Source: Verrucomicrobiota bacterium
GTDB lineage: Bacteria; Verrucomicrobiota; Verrucomicrobiia; Limisphaerales; UBA1096
Assembly: GCA_003972865.1 (NCBI GenBank)
Contig: QOAX01000312.1
Span: forward strand, 1 to 6,002
DNA length: 6,002 bases
Direction of reading: 5' to 3'
The notes under the pieces were generated by a model. The model worked only from the letters and a program-made list of their open reading frames with translations. It ran no database searches and was not told the DNA's origin. Shown in pieces: positions 1-5,276 of this stretch. Position 1 is the first letter of the stretch. The number at the start of each line of letters is the position of its first letter. The position numbers were made by a program, and so were the translations under genes.

Positions 1-631
1 CGACGGTCGAGGTGCGTCCACGGGCGGCGGTGGCGCTAAGCGGCGTCGCGCCCCAGGAGGTTCGGGCCTCGATGTCGCCGCCGTGGTCGAGCAGTTGCGT
101 CACCGTCACCGTGTAGCCGTCGAGTGCGGCAAGGTGAACCGGCGTTTGGCTGTGGATGTCGCCCGCGTTGGGGTCGGCCCCGGCCTCGAGCAGCAGCGCG
201 AGGGTGACCCGGTAATTGTGCTTGGCGGCGAGGTGCAGCGCGGTTTGGCCAAGGTGCGCGGGGACGTCCACCTTGGCCCCGTGATCGAGCAGCCACCCGA
301 CCGACTGCGCCCGGCCGTTGCGCGCGGCCCAATGAAGCGGCGTCCAGAGCTGGTCGCTTTGGCTGTCGATGTCGGCGTCGTGGTCGAGCAGCAGTTGCAT
401 CGCCGCGAGCTGGCTGTTCCATGCGGCGTGGTGCAGGGGCGAGTTGCCGTCTCCGTCGCGGGCGTTGGCTGCGTCGTTATCCTCGGCGAGAAGTTTGTTG
501 AGCCGGTCAAGGTCACCCTTGGCGGCGGCGGTCCAAATGTCGGGCGGCTTGGTTTCCTGCGCGAGCAGGGAGGCCGATGCGGCAATGAAAAAGATGCAAC
601 AGCCGGCGATTAAACTAATCGATTCCCTCAC
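1..631 (-). CDS. Secreted ankyrin-repeat protein, C-terminal part beyond the window
   Basis: The minus-strand frame is open from a GTG at 631 to the left edge, giving 210 residues with no stop. Residues 1-24 look like a signal peptide: an N-terminal Arg, a hydrophobic stretch (about 7-23), then an SASLLA-QE junction suggesting signal peptidase I cleavage near residue 24. The rest is ankyrin repeats of about 33 residues. A degenerate first repeat starts at DIWTAAAKGDLDRL (31-44). Full repeats then carry the cores SPLHHAAW (64-71), TPLHWAARNG (97-106), TALHLAAKHN and TPVHLAALDG, each followed by an LLLDHGADI-like helix. A sixth begins at WGATPLSATAARG and is cut by the edge. Ankyrin repeats bind proteins, and no catalytic domain is visible, so the partner is unknown; an exported location is inferred from the leader. 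GTG was chosen because it sits just before the leader; a TTG four codons upstream of it is possible. No Shine-Dalgarno is seen. The gene is transcribed away from the 857 gene. Confidence 0.85.
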   Translation of the reverse strand, partial: MRESISLIAGCCIFFIAASASLLAQETKPPDIWTAAAKGDLDRLNKLLAEDNDAANARDGDGNSPLHHAAWNSQLAAMQLLLDHDADIDSQSDQLWTPLHWAARNGRAQSVGWLLDHGAKVDVPAHLGQTALHLAAKHNYRVTLALLLEAGADPNAGDIHSQTPVHLAALDGYTVTVTQLLDHGGDIEARTSWGATPLSATAARGRTSTV

Positions 632-687
632 AAGACAGCGAAGGTTGCCCAAGCTGCCGAACCAAGGCGAGCGCGGAAACCGGCGCC

Positions 688-708
688 AAAAAAACCCGAA
701 AACGGGTT
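688..708 (-). terminator. Leftward intrinsic-terminator-like hairpin upstream of the ankyrin gene
   Basis: Read on the minus strand, AACCCG (708-703), a TTTT loop and CGGGTT (698-693) form a perfect 6-bp stem. The stem runs straight into a T tract (seven T, 694-688). This is the shape of a rho-independent terminator pointing towards the ankyrin gene, whose start is only 57 bases further on. It could block antisense transcripts arriving from the right, or act as an attenuator if the ankyrin promoter lies to its right. The stem is short, so function is uncertain. Confidence 0.45.
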
Positions 709-744
709 GACTCGCCCGGAGCTTGGGCTGACTGTATCCCGAAG

Positions 745-762
745 CCTCTTCGAGTGAAGAGG
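745..762 (+). other. Perfect 7-bp hairpin in the leader region of the 857 gene
   Basis: CCTCTTC (745-751) and GAAGAGG (756-762) form a perfect 7-bp stem around a GAGT loop, and one G-U pair (744/763) could extend it. Neither side carries a T tract, so it does not look like a terminator. A TTGACT (707-712) and a CTGTAT (732-737) lie upstream. Their 19-base spacing is poor, but if they were a promoter the transcript would start close to this stem. It may be a 5' leader structure of the membrane-anchored protein mRNA. Only the stem itself is seen directly. Confidence 0.35.
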
Positions 763-856
763 TGGCAGGGTTGGGCTAACTTCCGTATGCAGCTTGGCCC
801 TGCTTTCCTGTTTTTGGACAGCGCTAGTGTTCACCCGCTTGGCTGGGTTTTGACCG

Positions 857-1753
857 ATGAACTTGAAAGTCACCCTGGGCGTTGTGTCGGGGCTCGTCGC
901 CCTGATGCTTTTTTTCGTCGCAAGCCACAGAAAAAGCACCGAGATCACGGAGCTGTTTCAATCCAACGCGCAGACCCTCGAGGCGTTGGAGCAGCGGCTG
1001 GCGGATCTTCAGGAGACCGTTGCCCGGCAGTCGCGGGTGATCAACCAACTTCGCGCCGAGCCGCCTGGCCCAGCACAGGCCGAGCCGGCACAGGCACCGC
1101 TCGACAGCGGGGATCTTTGGGTCACGCTTGAGCCACTCGTCGAGCAACACCTCGAGGATCGTGAGCAGCGCAAACGGGACGAGCAGCGTCAGCGCAGGGA
1201 GGAGGCCATGGCCAAGTCGCAGGAGCGTCGCAATCAAAAACTCGCCAAGCAACTGGGCCTGAACCCGTTTCAATCAGAGCAACTGGCCAAGCTGCGTGCC
1301 GAATTTCAGGCCAAGCGCCGCGATGCCATGGTGCCGGAGGAAGGCGAGCCGTTCGAACCCGAGCGCCTCTCGGAGATTCTCAAGCAACTTGAGGAGGAAG
1401 AGCGGACGCGCCTGGCTGGCTTCCTCACGCCGGATCAGGTTGACCAATACAAGAGTCGCTCCTCCCGGTCGGTTCAAGTCATGAGCCTCGACGTTGGCAG
1501 CGCCGACGGTGCGGGAGCATTATCCGAGGCGTTAAACTTCTCGATCCAGTTGCCGCCCGGAGTCATCGGGGCTTCGGCAATCCGAACCTTGACTGTGCAG
1601 GGCGATGCCGCGGGCGACGATGCCGGCGCGGCGGTCATCTTCGGGGAAAGTGAATTTTTCATTGATGGGGAGGAACCGGGCGAGATCATCTTCGACAACG
1701 GCGAACTGCCACTGCCGCCGCTCCCGCCTTTGCCACCGTTTCCGGAGGAATAA
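857..1753 (+). CDS. Membrane-anchored coiled-coil protein with LTxxQ-like motifs and poly-proline tail
   Basis: This 298-residue protein is not one I recognise by name. Residues 5-22 are a single hydrophobic segment after a short N-terminus (MNLK), so it is probably a membrane anchor or uncleaved signal with the rest outside the cytoplasmic membrane. Residues 28-66 have heptad-like Leu/Gln spacing typical of a coiled coil. A Pro/Ala-rich linker follows (67-83), then a highly charged helix (94-132). Two segments, LGLNPFQSEQLAKL (133-146) and FLTPDQVDQY (189-198), resemble the paired LTxxQ motifs of CpxP/Spy-type envelope-stress and metal-sensing proteins. The C-terminal 70 residues are acidic, ending in a PLPPLPPLPP run (285-294). 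A periplasmic chaperone-like or stress-sensing role is inference only. The ATG at 857 is chosen because it directly precedes the anchor; no Shine-Dalgarno is seen. It is divergent from the ankyrin gene and converges on the sulfatase. Confidence 0.8.
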   Translation: MNLKVTLGVVSGLVALMLFFVASHRKSTEITELFQSNAQTLEALEQRLADLQETVARQSRVINQLRAEPPGPAQAEPAQAPLDSGDLWVTLEPLVEQHLEDREQRKRDEQRQRREEAMAKSQERRNQKLAKQLGLNPFQSEQLAKLRAEFQAKRRDAMVPEEGEPFEPERLSEILKQLEEEERTRLAGFLTPDQVDQYKSRSSRSVQVMSLDVGSADGAGALSEALNFSIQLPPGVIGASAIRTLTVQGDAAGDDAGAAVIFGESEFFIDGEEPGEIIFDNGELPLPPLPPLPPFPEE

Positions 1754-1790
1754 CCTGTCCCCGCTTGGCGAAGCGCACTCCAAAAGTCCC

Positions 1791-3188
1791 CTACCTTTTC
1801 CGCAGCTTGGCGTTGGGGGCGTTGGTGTTGGGCAGCCACTTGGCCAGGCGCTTCTTCGTCCCGGCCAGTTTCGGGTTGTCGGCGAGGTTGGTCCACTCGT
1901 TGGGGTCGGCCCTGTGGTCGTACAGTTCCTCACTGCCGTCGGCATACCGGATGTAACGCCAGCGCGGGGAGCGCAGCCCGTGGTTGTTGCGTCCGTGCGT
2001 GGTGAGGGCGGGGCGTTGCCACTTGGCATTTTTATCGGCAAACAGCGGCACGAGACTGCGGCCCTCGTTGGCCGGGTTGGCCGGCAGTCCACACAAGTCA
2101 AGCAGTGTCGGGTAAATATCAATCAACCCCACCGGCCGATCCACCCGCTCACCGGACTTGGTGCCGCCCGGCAGAGGCTTGGCCAAGCCTTTGGGTACGA
2201 CGAACATCAGCGGCGTGCGGCTGGCCTCCTCCCACAGGGTGAACTTGCGCCAGTGCTTTTTCTCGCCGAGATGCCAGCCGTGGTCGGTCCACAGCACGAC
2301 GATGGTGTTGTCGGCCTGGCCGCTTTTGTCGAGCGCATCGAGCACGCGGCCCACCTGCGCATCGGCGAAAGCGGCCGAGGCAAGATACCCATGCACCCCC
2401 TTGCGCCACTGGCCGTGCTTGAGCACTTTCGCGTGGTCGCCCTGCGGCCGGGCCATCTTCACGCCGGCGGCCGGGATGTCGTCGAGGTCATCGTCCGGCA
2501 CGTTGGGCAGGGTCAGTTTTTCCGCGTCGAACAGGTCATAATACTTCTGCGGCACGTACCACGGCAGGTGTGGCCGGTAGATGCCGCAGGCGAGGAAGAA
2601 CGGCTTGTCGTGCTGGCGGCCAAGCTGGCCGATCACCCAGTCGGCCACCTGGTGGTCGCCCATTTGTTCGTCCGCCACATCGAGCGGCCCCCAGTCGAAG
2701 TGCGCTGTCTTGGGGATGCCGTTGACCGGGCGCTTGGCTGGCTGGGGATCGTTGGGCTTGTTCTTGGTCGGGCTTGGCCAATAGCTGTTCCACGACGGCG
2801 GATCGGGAAACGAGCCGTGATAAATCTTGCCCGCCCCGCCGGCCCAGTAGCCGTGCTTCATGAAATGCTGCGGCAGCGTTACCGCGTCCGGCATGGCGGC
2901 ACGCCACGGCTGGCTGTTCAGGTACACGCCTGAGGTCGAGGGCAGGATGCCGGTCATCAGCGACGCACGCGACGGGTTGCAGGCTGGGGCCTGACAGTAG
3001 GCGTGGGTGAACATCGTGGCCCGCTTGGCCAATCGGTCGAGGTTCGGCGTCCGGGCCTGCGGATGCCCGCCCAGCGCCCCGATCCAGTCGTTCAAATCGT
3101 CGATGGCGATGAACAACACATTCGGCCTGGCTTGGGCCTGGGCTAGGCCAAGCAGGCCGGCGGCGAGAATGGCAAAGATACGTTTCAT
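1791..3188 (-). CDS. Secreted sulfatase, iduronate-2-sulfatase-like (formylglycine-dependent, S1 type)
   Basis: This 465-residue protein should hydrolyse sulfate esters, probably on a sulfated glycan, outside the cytoplasm. Residues 1-20 (MKRIFAILAAGLLGLAQAQA) are a typical signal peptide, which fixes the start at 3188 although the frame stays open to 3350. The mature protein opens with RPNVLFIAIDDLNDW, placing the metal ligands at D30/D31. The sulfatase signature C70-N-P-S-R74, followed by ASLMTG, supplies the Cys that becomes formylglycine. Other expected active-site elements are GGAGKIYHG (K121, H124), YRPHLPW (H207) and TDHGWHLGEKKHW (D302, H303, K311). The C-terminal ELYDHRADPNEWTNLADNP is typical of the family. 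The length and the RPHLPW and GKIYH elements fit iduronate-2-sulfatase-like members, but the substrate cannot be read from sequence. No glycoside hydrolase, transporter or sulfatase-maturating enzyme lies in the window. No Shine-Dalgarno precedes the start. Confidence 0.95.
   Translation of the reverse strand: MKRIFAILAAGLLGLAQAQARPNVLFIAIDDLNDWIGALGGHPQARTPNLDRLAKRATMFTHAYCQAPACNPSRASLMTGILPSTSGVYLNSQPWRAAMPDAVTLPQHFMKHGYWAGGAGKIYHGSFPDPPSWNSYWPSPTKNKPNDPQPAKRPVNGIPKTAHFDWGPLDVADEQMGDHQVADWVIGQLGRQHDKPFFLACGIYRPHLPWYVPQKYYDLFDAEKLTLPNVPDDDLDDIPAAGVKMARPQGDHAKVLKHGQWRKGVHGYLASAAFADAQVGRVLDALDKSGQADNTIVVLWTDHGWHLGEKKHWRKFTLWEEASRTPLMFVVPKGLAKPLPGGTKSGERVDRPVGLIDIYPTLLDLCGLPANPANEGRSLVPLFADKNAKWQRPALTTHGRNNHGLRSPRWRYIRYADGSEELYDHRADPNEWTNLADNPKLAGTKKRLAKWLPNTNAPNAKLRKR
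2175..2190 (+). repeat. Perfect 16-base palindrome AGGCTTGGCCAAGCCT inside the sulfatase gene
   Basis: This is the longest extended copy of the TTGGCCAA element. It lies wholly in coding sequence, read on the minus strand within the residues GLAKP of the sulfatase. Other copies of the 8-base core are at 245-252, 2774-2781, 3025-3032, 4348-4355, 5218-5225 and 5476-5483. All positions were read directly from the sequence. Confidence 0.75.
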
Positions 3189-3562
3189 GGCAGCTTGGTG
3201 ACGAGAGCGGGAGACTAAAACCACGCCTCCCATCACGCAAGGCGCTTTCCTCTTGCTTGGGTGGTGGAGATATTTAGTTAAGGATGGGGAACCACAGGCG
3301 ATATCGGGGTTGTTGTGTTTAGTGGGTTGTTCGTCGATCTGCCTGGCCAAGCGCAGGCTTGGGCTGTGCCGCTTTGCTGGGTATGAATGCGGAGGCTCAA
3401 CTGCGAATGGGGGTTTGGCGCGGCGACATTCGTGACCGGAGCGTTCGGCTTTGCTGTGGCCGGGGAGGTGGTTCGACGGCTCGTTGGCGGAGATTCGGCC
3501 TGACGGTTTTTCAGTTCGCGCCGGGCTTGTTTTTGGCTTGGGCGGTGCTACCGTCAGCGCTG
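3189..3562. other. Divergent intergenic region between the sulfatase and BFN genes
   Basis: No gene is convincing here. The BFN frame is open from 3359 and its upstream translation contains a hydrophobic stretch, but the segment 3359-3562 does not match the conserved family domain. An AT-rich patch (about 3270-3284) is the only marked composition change and could hold a promoter for either flanking gene. A short hairpin, GCCTG (3341-3345) pairing with CAGGC (3354-3358) around an eight-base loop, has no T tract. Several copies of TTGG-type motifs occur, as elsewhere in the window. Confidence 0.6.
3527..3554 (+). promoter_or_regulatory. Possible sigma-70-type promoter close to the BFN start
   Basis: TTGTTT (3527-3532) and TACCGT (3549-3554) are separated by 16 bases and fit loose -35 and -10 elements (the -10 as TAnnnT). 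Only eight bases separate the -10 from the ATG at 3563, so a transcript from here would be nearly leaderless. That would fit the absence of a ribosome-binding site. The elements are weak and could be chance. Confidence 0.25.
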
Positions 3563-4021
3563 ATGAGTCAGGACGCCGTATCTGTTGAAGTGCGAGGGAT
3601 TCTTCCCGCGAACAGCGGTTGCGCCGTCTTCATCGGGAACAAGGAAAAGGTGTTTGTCATTCAGGTGGAGCACAACATGGGCGCCGTGATCGGCATGTTC
3701 CTGAACGACACCCCGAAGGAGCGGCCGCTGACCCACGACCTGATCGGGCACTTGCTGGACGGGTTTGGCATCAAGCTGCTGCGGGTGGTCATCACGGAGC
3801 TGAAAAACTCGACCTACTTCGCCCGGCTGATCCTCGAGCAGGAAAACGAACTCGGCCGCAAAATCGTGGAGGTCGATGCCCGGCCAAGCGATTGTCTGGC
3901 GTTGGCCGCCCACTACAAGTCGCCGGTGTACGTGGCGGCGGATTTGTTCGACGAGGTGGAGGACATGACCGAGGTGCTGGCGCAGATTCAGGAATCCTCC
4001 GGTGACGAGGAGCAGGGTTGA
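3563..4021 (+). CDS. Bifunctional nuclease (BFN, DUF151) family protein
   Basis: This 152-residue protein has the size usual for stand-alone BFN-domain proteins. Family members have been described as having DNase and RNase activity; the biological role in most bacteria is unclear. Recognisable elements in order are CAVFIGN (20-26), a beta-strand region VFVIQVEH (30-37), the RPLTHDLIGHLL block (54-65), FGIKLLRVVITEL (68-80), TYFARLILEQ (84-93) and the signature VDARPSDCLALAAHYKSPVY (104-123). The last 20 residues are acidic and less conserved. The ATG at 3563 was chosen because conservation begins with VEVRGILP a few residues later. The frame is open upstream to 3359, which would add 68 residues including a hydrophobic segment. 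No Shine-Dalgarno is visible. Its TGA overlaps the first possible start codon of holA, so the two are probably one operon. Confidence 0.92.
   Translation: MSQDAVSVEVRGILPANSGCAVFIGNKEKVFVIQVEHNMGAVIGMFLNDTPKERPLTHDLIGHLLDGFGIKLLRVVITELKNSTYFARLILEQENELGRKIVEVDARPSDCLALAAHYKSPVYVAADLFDEVEDMTEVLAQIQESSGDEEQG
4008..4012 (+). promoter_or_regulatory. AGGAG ribosome-binding site candidate for a TTG start of holA
   Basis: AGGAG lies five bases upstream of the TTG at 4018, a normal spacing. The TTG overlaps the BFN stop as TTGA, a layout typical of translational coupling. From the alternative ATG at 4033 it is 20 bases away, too far to help. The caution is that these bases also encode the acidic Glu-Glu of the BFN tail, so the match may be coincidental. 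Confidence 0.4.
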
Positions 4022-5157
4022 GTTTCGCCGGCATGCCCGCCTCCAAAACCCAGCTTCCCGCCGAGCCGCTCTGCCTCATTTTCGGTGACGAGGACTTTCT
4101 TGTGCGCGACCGCGCCAGCCAGGTTTACGAGGGCTGGTGCGCCGACGCCGGCGGGGAGGACCACGAGATCATCGACGGCACGGTGCGCAACGCCGCCGAG
4201 GCGCTGGAGGCCCTGGGCAAGCTCGACGAGGCGGTGCAGACGCTGCCGTTTTTCGGCGGGGCCAAGGTGGTGTGGCTGCGCGGTGCCAACTTCCTCGGCG
4301 ACGAGCGCACGGCCTCGAGCCGCGAGGTGACCGATCGACTGAACGGTTTGGCCAAGGGCTGGGAGACGTTTGATTGGCAGGGGGTGCAAGTGCTGATCAG
4401 TTCCGGCAAGGTTGACAAGCGAAAGGCGTTTTTCAAGTCGGTAAAAAAAATCGCCGCCGTCGAGGACCTGTCCGTTGCCGATAAGGAACGCGGCAGCAAG
4501 GCGGCGATGATCGTGCGGCAGCGTCTGGCCGAGCTGGGCAAAAAAATCACGTCGCACGTCGCCGACGAGTTGATCCTGCTGGCCGGCTCGAGCCTGCAAC
4601 AACTGCACACCGAGGCCGACAAACTTGCGGCATACGTGGGCGAACGCGACGAGGTCACGCGGCAGGACGTGCACGATATCGCCACCCGCACCAAGCAGGC
4701 GCAGGCGTTCGCCCTGGCCGATGCGCTGGGCGAACGGAATCTGCCCAAGCTCTTGCGCGTACTCGACGAGGAATTATGGGTCGTGAAACTTGACACCAAG
4801 AAGTCACCGATCGCGCTGCTCTACGGCCTGATCTCGAAGGTGCGGACGATGATTTTCCTCAAGGAGTTGACGCGGCTGAAATGGATTCGCACCGACGGTG
4901 GCTATCCGCAATTCAAGTCGCAACTCGAGGCCATCCCGGACGACCGGATGCCGGACGACCGGAAATTCAATCCCAAGGCGATGCATCCGTACATGCTCTT
5001 CAACGCGCTGGGCCACGCGCGGCACTACTCGGAAGGGGAACTCACGCGAGCGATGGATATTTTGCTGCGATGCAATCGGCAGTTGGTTTCCTCGAGCACC
5101 GACGACACACTGCTCCTGCAACAGGCGCTGGTGCAAATTGTCAACAAGGCTGCGTAG
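4018..5157 (+). CDS. holA: DNA polymerase III, delta subunit
   Basis: HolA is the clamp-loader subunit that opens the beta sliding clamp at the replication fork. The call rests on the order of family landmarks in 379 residues. LCLIFGDEDFLVRDRA (18-33) is the N-terminal AAA+-like strand and helix. TLPFFGGAKVVWLRGANFL (75-93) is the conserved clamp-contact and strand region. A helical middle contains VADELILLAGSSLQQLHTEA (181-200). TKQAQAFALADALGERNLPK (225-244) opens domain III. PIALLYGLISKVRTMIFLKEL (264-284) and HPYMLFNALGHARHYSEGEL (323-342) with NRQLVSSS form the C-terminal collar. The protein is longer than the 343-residue E. coli protein, largely through an insert at about 287-322. As expected for delta, no ATP-binding P-loop is visible. 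The TTG start at 4018 is supported by AGGAG and the stop overlap; ATG at 4033 (374 residues) is equally plausible. It is probably co-transcribed with the BFN gene. Confidence 0.92.
   Translation: MSFAGMPASKTQLPAEPLCLIFGDEDFLVRDRASQVYEGWCADAGGEDHEIIDGTVRNAAEALEALGKLDEAVQTLPFFGGAKVVWLRGANFLGDERTASSREVTDRLNGLAKGWETFDWQGVQVLISSGKVDKRKAFFKSVKKIAAVEDLSVADKERGSKAAMIVRQRLAELGKKITSHVADELILLAGSSLQQLHTEADKLAAYVGERDEVTRQDVHDIATRTKQAQAFALADALGERNLPKLLRVLDEELWVVKLDTKKSPIALLYGLISKVRTMIFLKELTRLKWIRTDGGYPQFKSQLEAIPDDRMPDDRKFNPKAMHPYMLFNALGHARHYSEGELTRAMDILLRCNRQLVSSSTDDTLLLQQALVQIVNKAA
4936..4963 (+). repeat. In-frame 15-base duplication inside holA
   Basis: CCGGACGACCGGA occurs at 4936-4948 and again at 4951-4963, a period of 15 bases. 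It encodes PDDRM-PDDRK (residues 307-316 from the TTG start) within the collar-domain insert. It looks like a small tandem duplication of five codons. The site is a likely surface loop, so it is probably tolerated. Confidence 0.7.
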
Positions 5158-5183
5158 CGAGTGCTTCGCGGTGGATCGGTTGT

Positions 5184-5210
5184 GCGGTTCTCGGTGCGCG
5201 GTTCTCGGTG
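5184..5210 (+). repeat. Two-copy 14-base tandem repeat after holA
   Basis: GCGGTTCTCGGTG is present at 5184-5196 and 5198-5210, exact over 13 bases with a period of 14. It lies in the gap between holA and the reductase gene, 26 bases after the holA stop. It does not form an obvious hairpin. It could be a slippage product or a protein-binding site in two copies. Confidence 0.7.
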
Positions 5211-5214
5211 GGTG

Positions 5215-5228
5215 CGCTTGGCCAAGCG
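5215..5228 (+). repeat. Perfect 14-base palindrome CGCTTGGCCAAGCG, intergenic copy of the TTGGCCAA element
   Basis: The sequence is its own reverse complement over 14 bases and can fold as a 5-bp stem (CGCTT/AAGCG) with a GGCC loop. It is followed by GGGGTTTTG, so it might also serve as a weak terminator for holA, although four T residues are few. Its core is the same 8-mer found in six other places in the window. Confidence 0.65.
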
Positions 5229-5276
5229 GGGTTTTGAATGTTCATTGGCAAGCTTGTTCTTTAGGCTTTGCCGCGC

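Noticed and set aside
83..613. Plus-strand open frame (176 codons) over the ankyrin gene
   Set aside because: The minus-strand frame gives regular ankyrin repeats plus a signal peptide. The plus frame is its shadow.
1762..1775. Hairpin CGCTT-GGCG-AAGCG between the convergent 857 and sulfatase genes as a bidirectional terminator
   Set aside because: The stem is only 5 bp and neither strand has a following T tract. It is better explained as a near copy of the TTGGCCAA palindrome.
1605..2933. Long plus-strand open frame (442 codons) antisense to the sulfatase
   Set aside because: It lies over a complete sulfatase with an intact catalytic motif, shows no recognisable domain, and is explained by GC-rich third codon positions.
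3189..3350. N-terminal extension of the sulfatase by 54 residues
   Set aside because: The signal peptide begins exactly at the ATG at 3188. The upstream residues look non-coding and would bury the leader.
3988..4674. Minus-strand open frame (228 codons) over holA
   Set aside because: The plus strand encodes clear delta-subunit landmarks over the same bases. The opposite frame has no recognisable domain.
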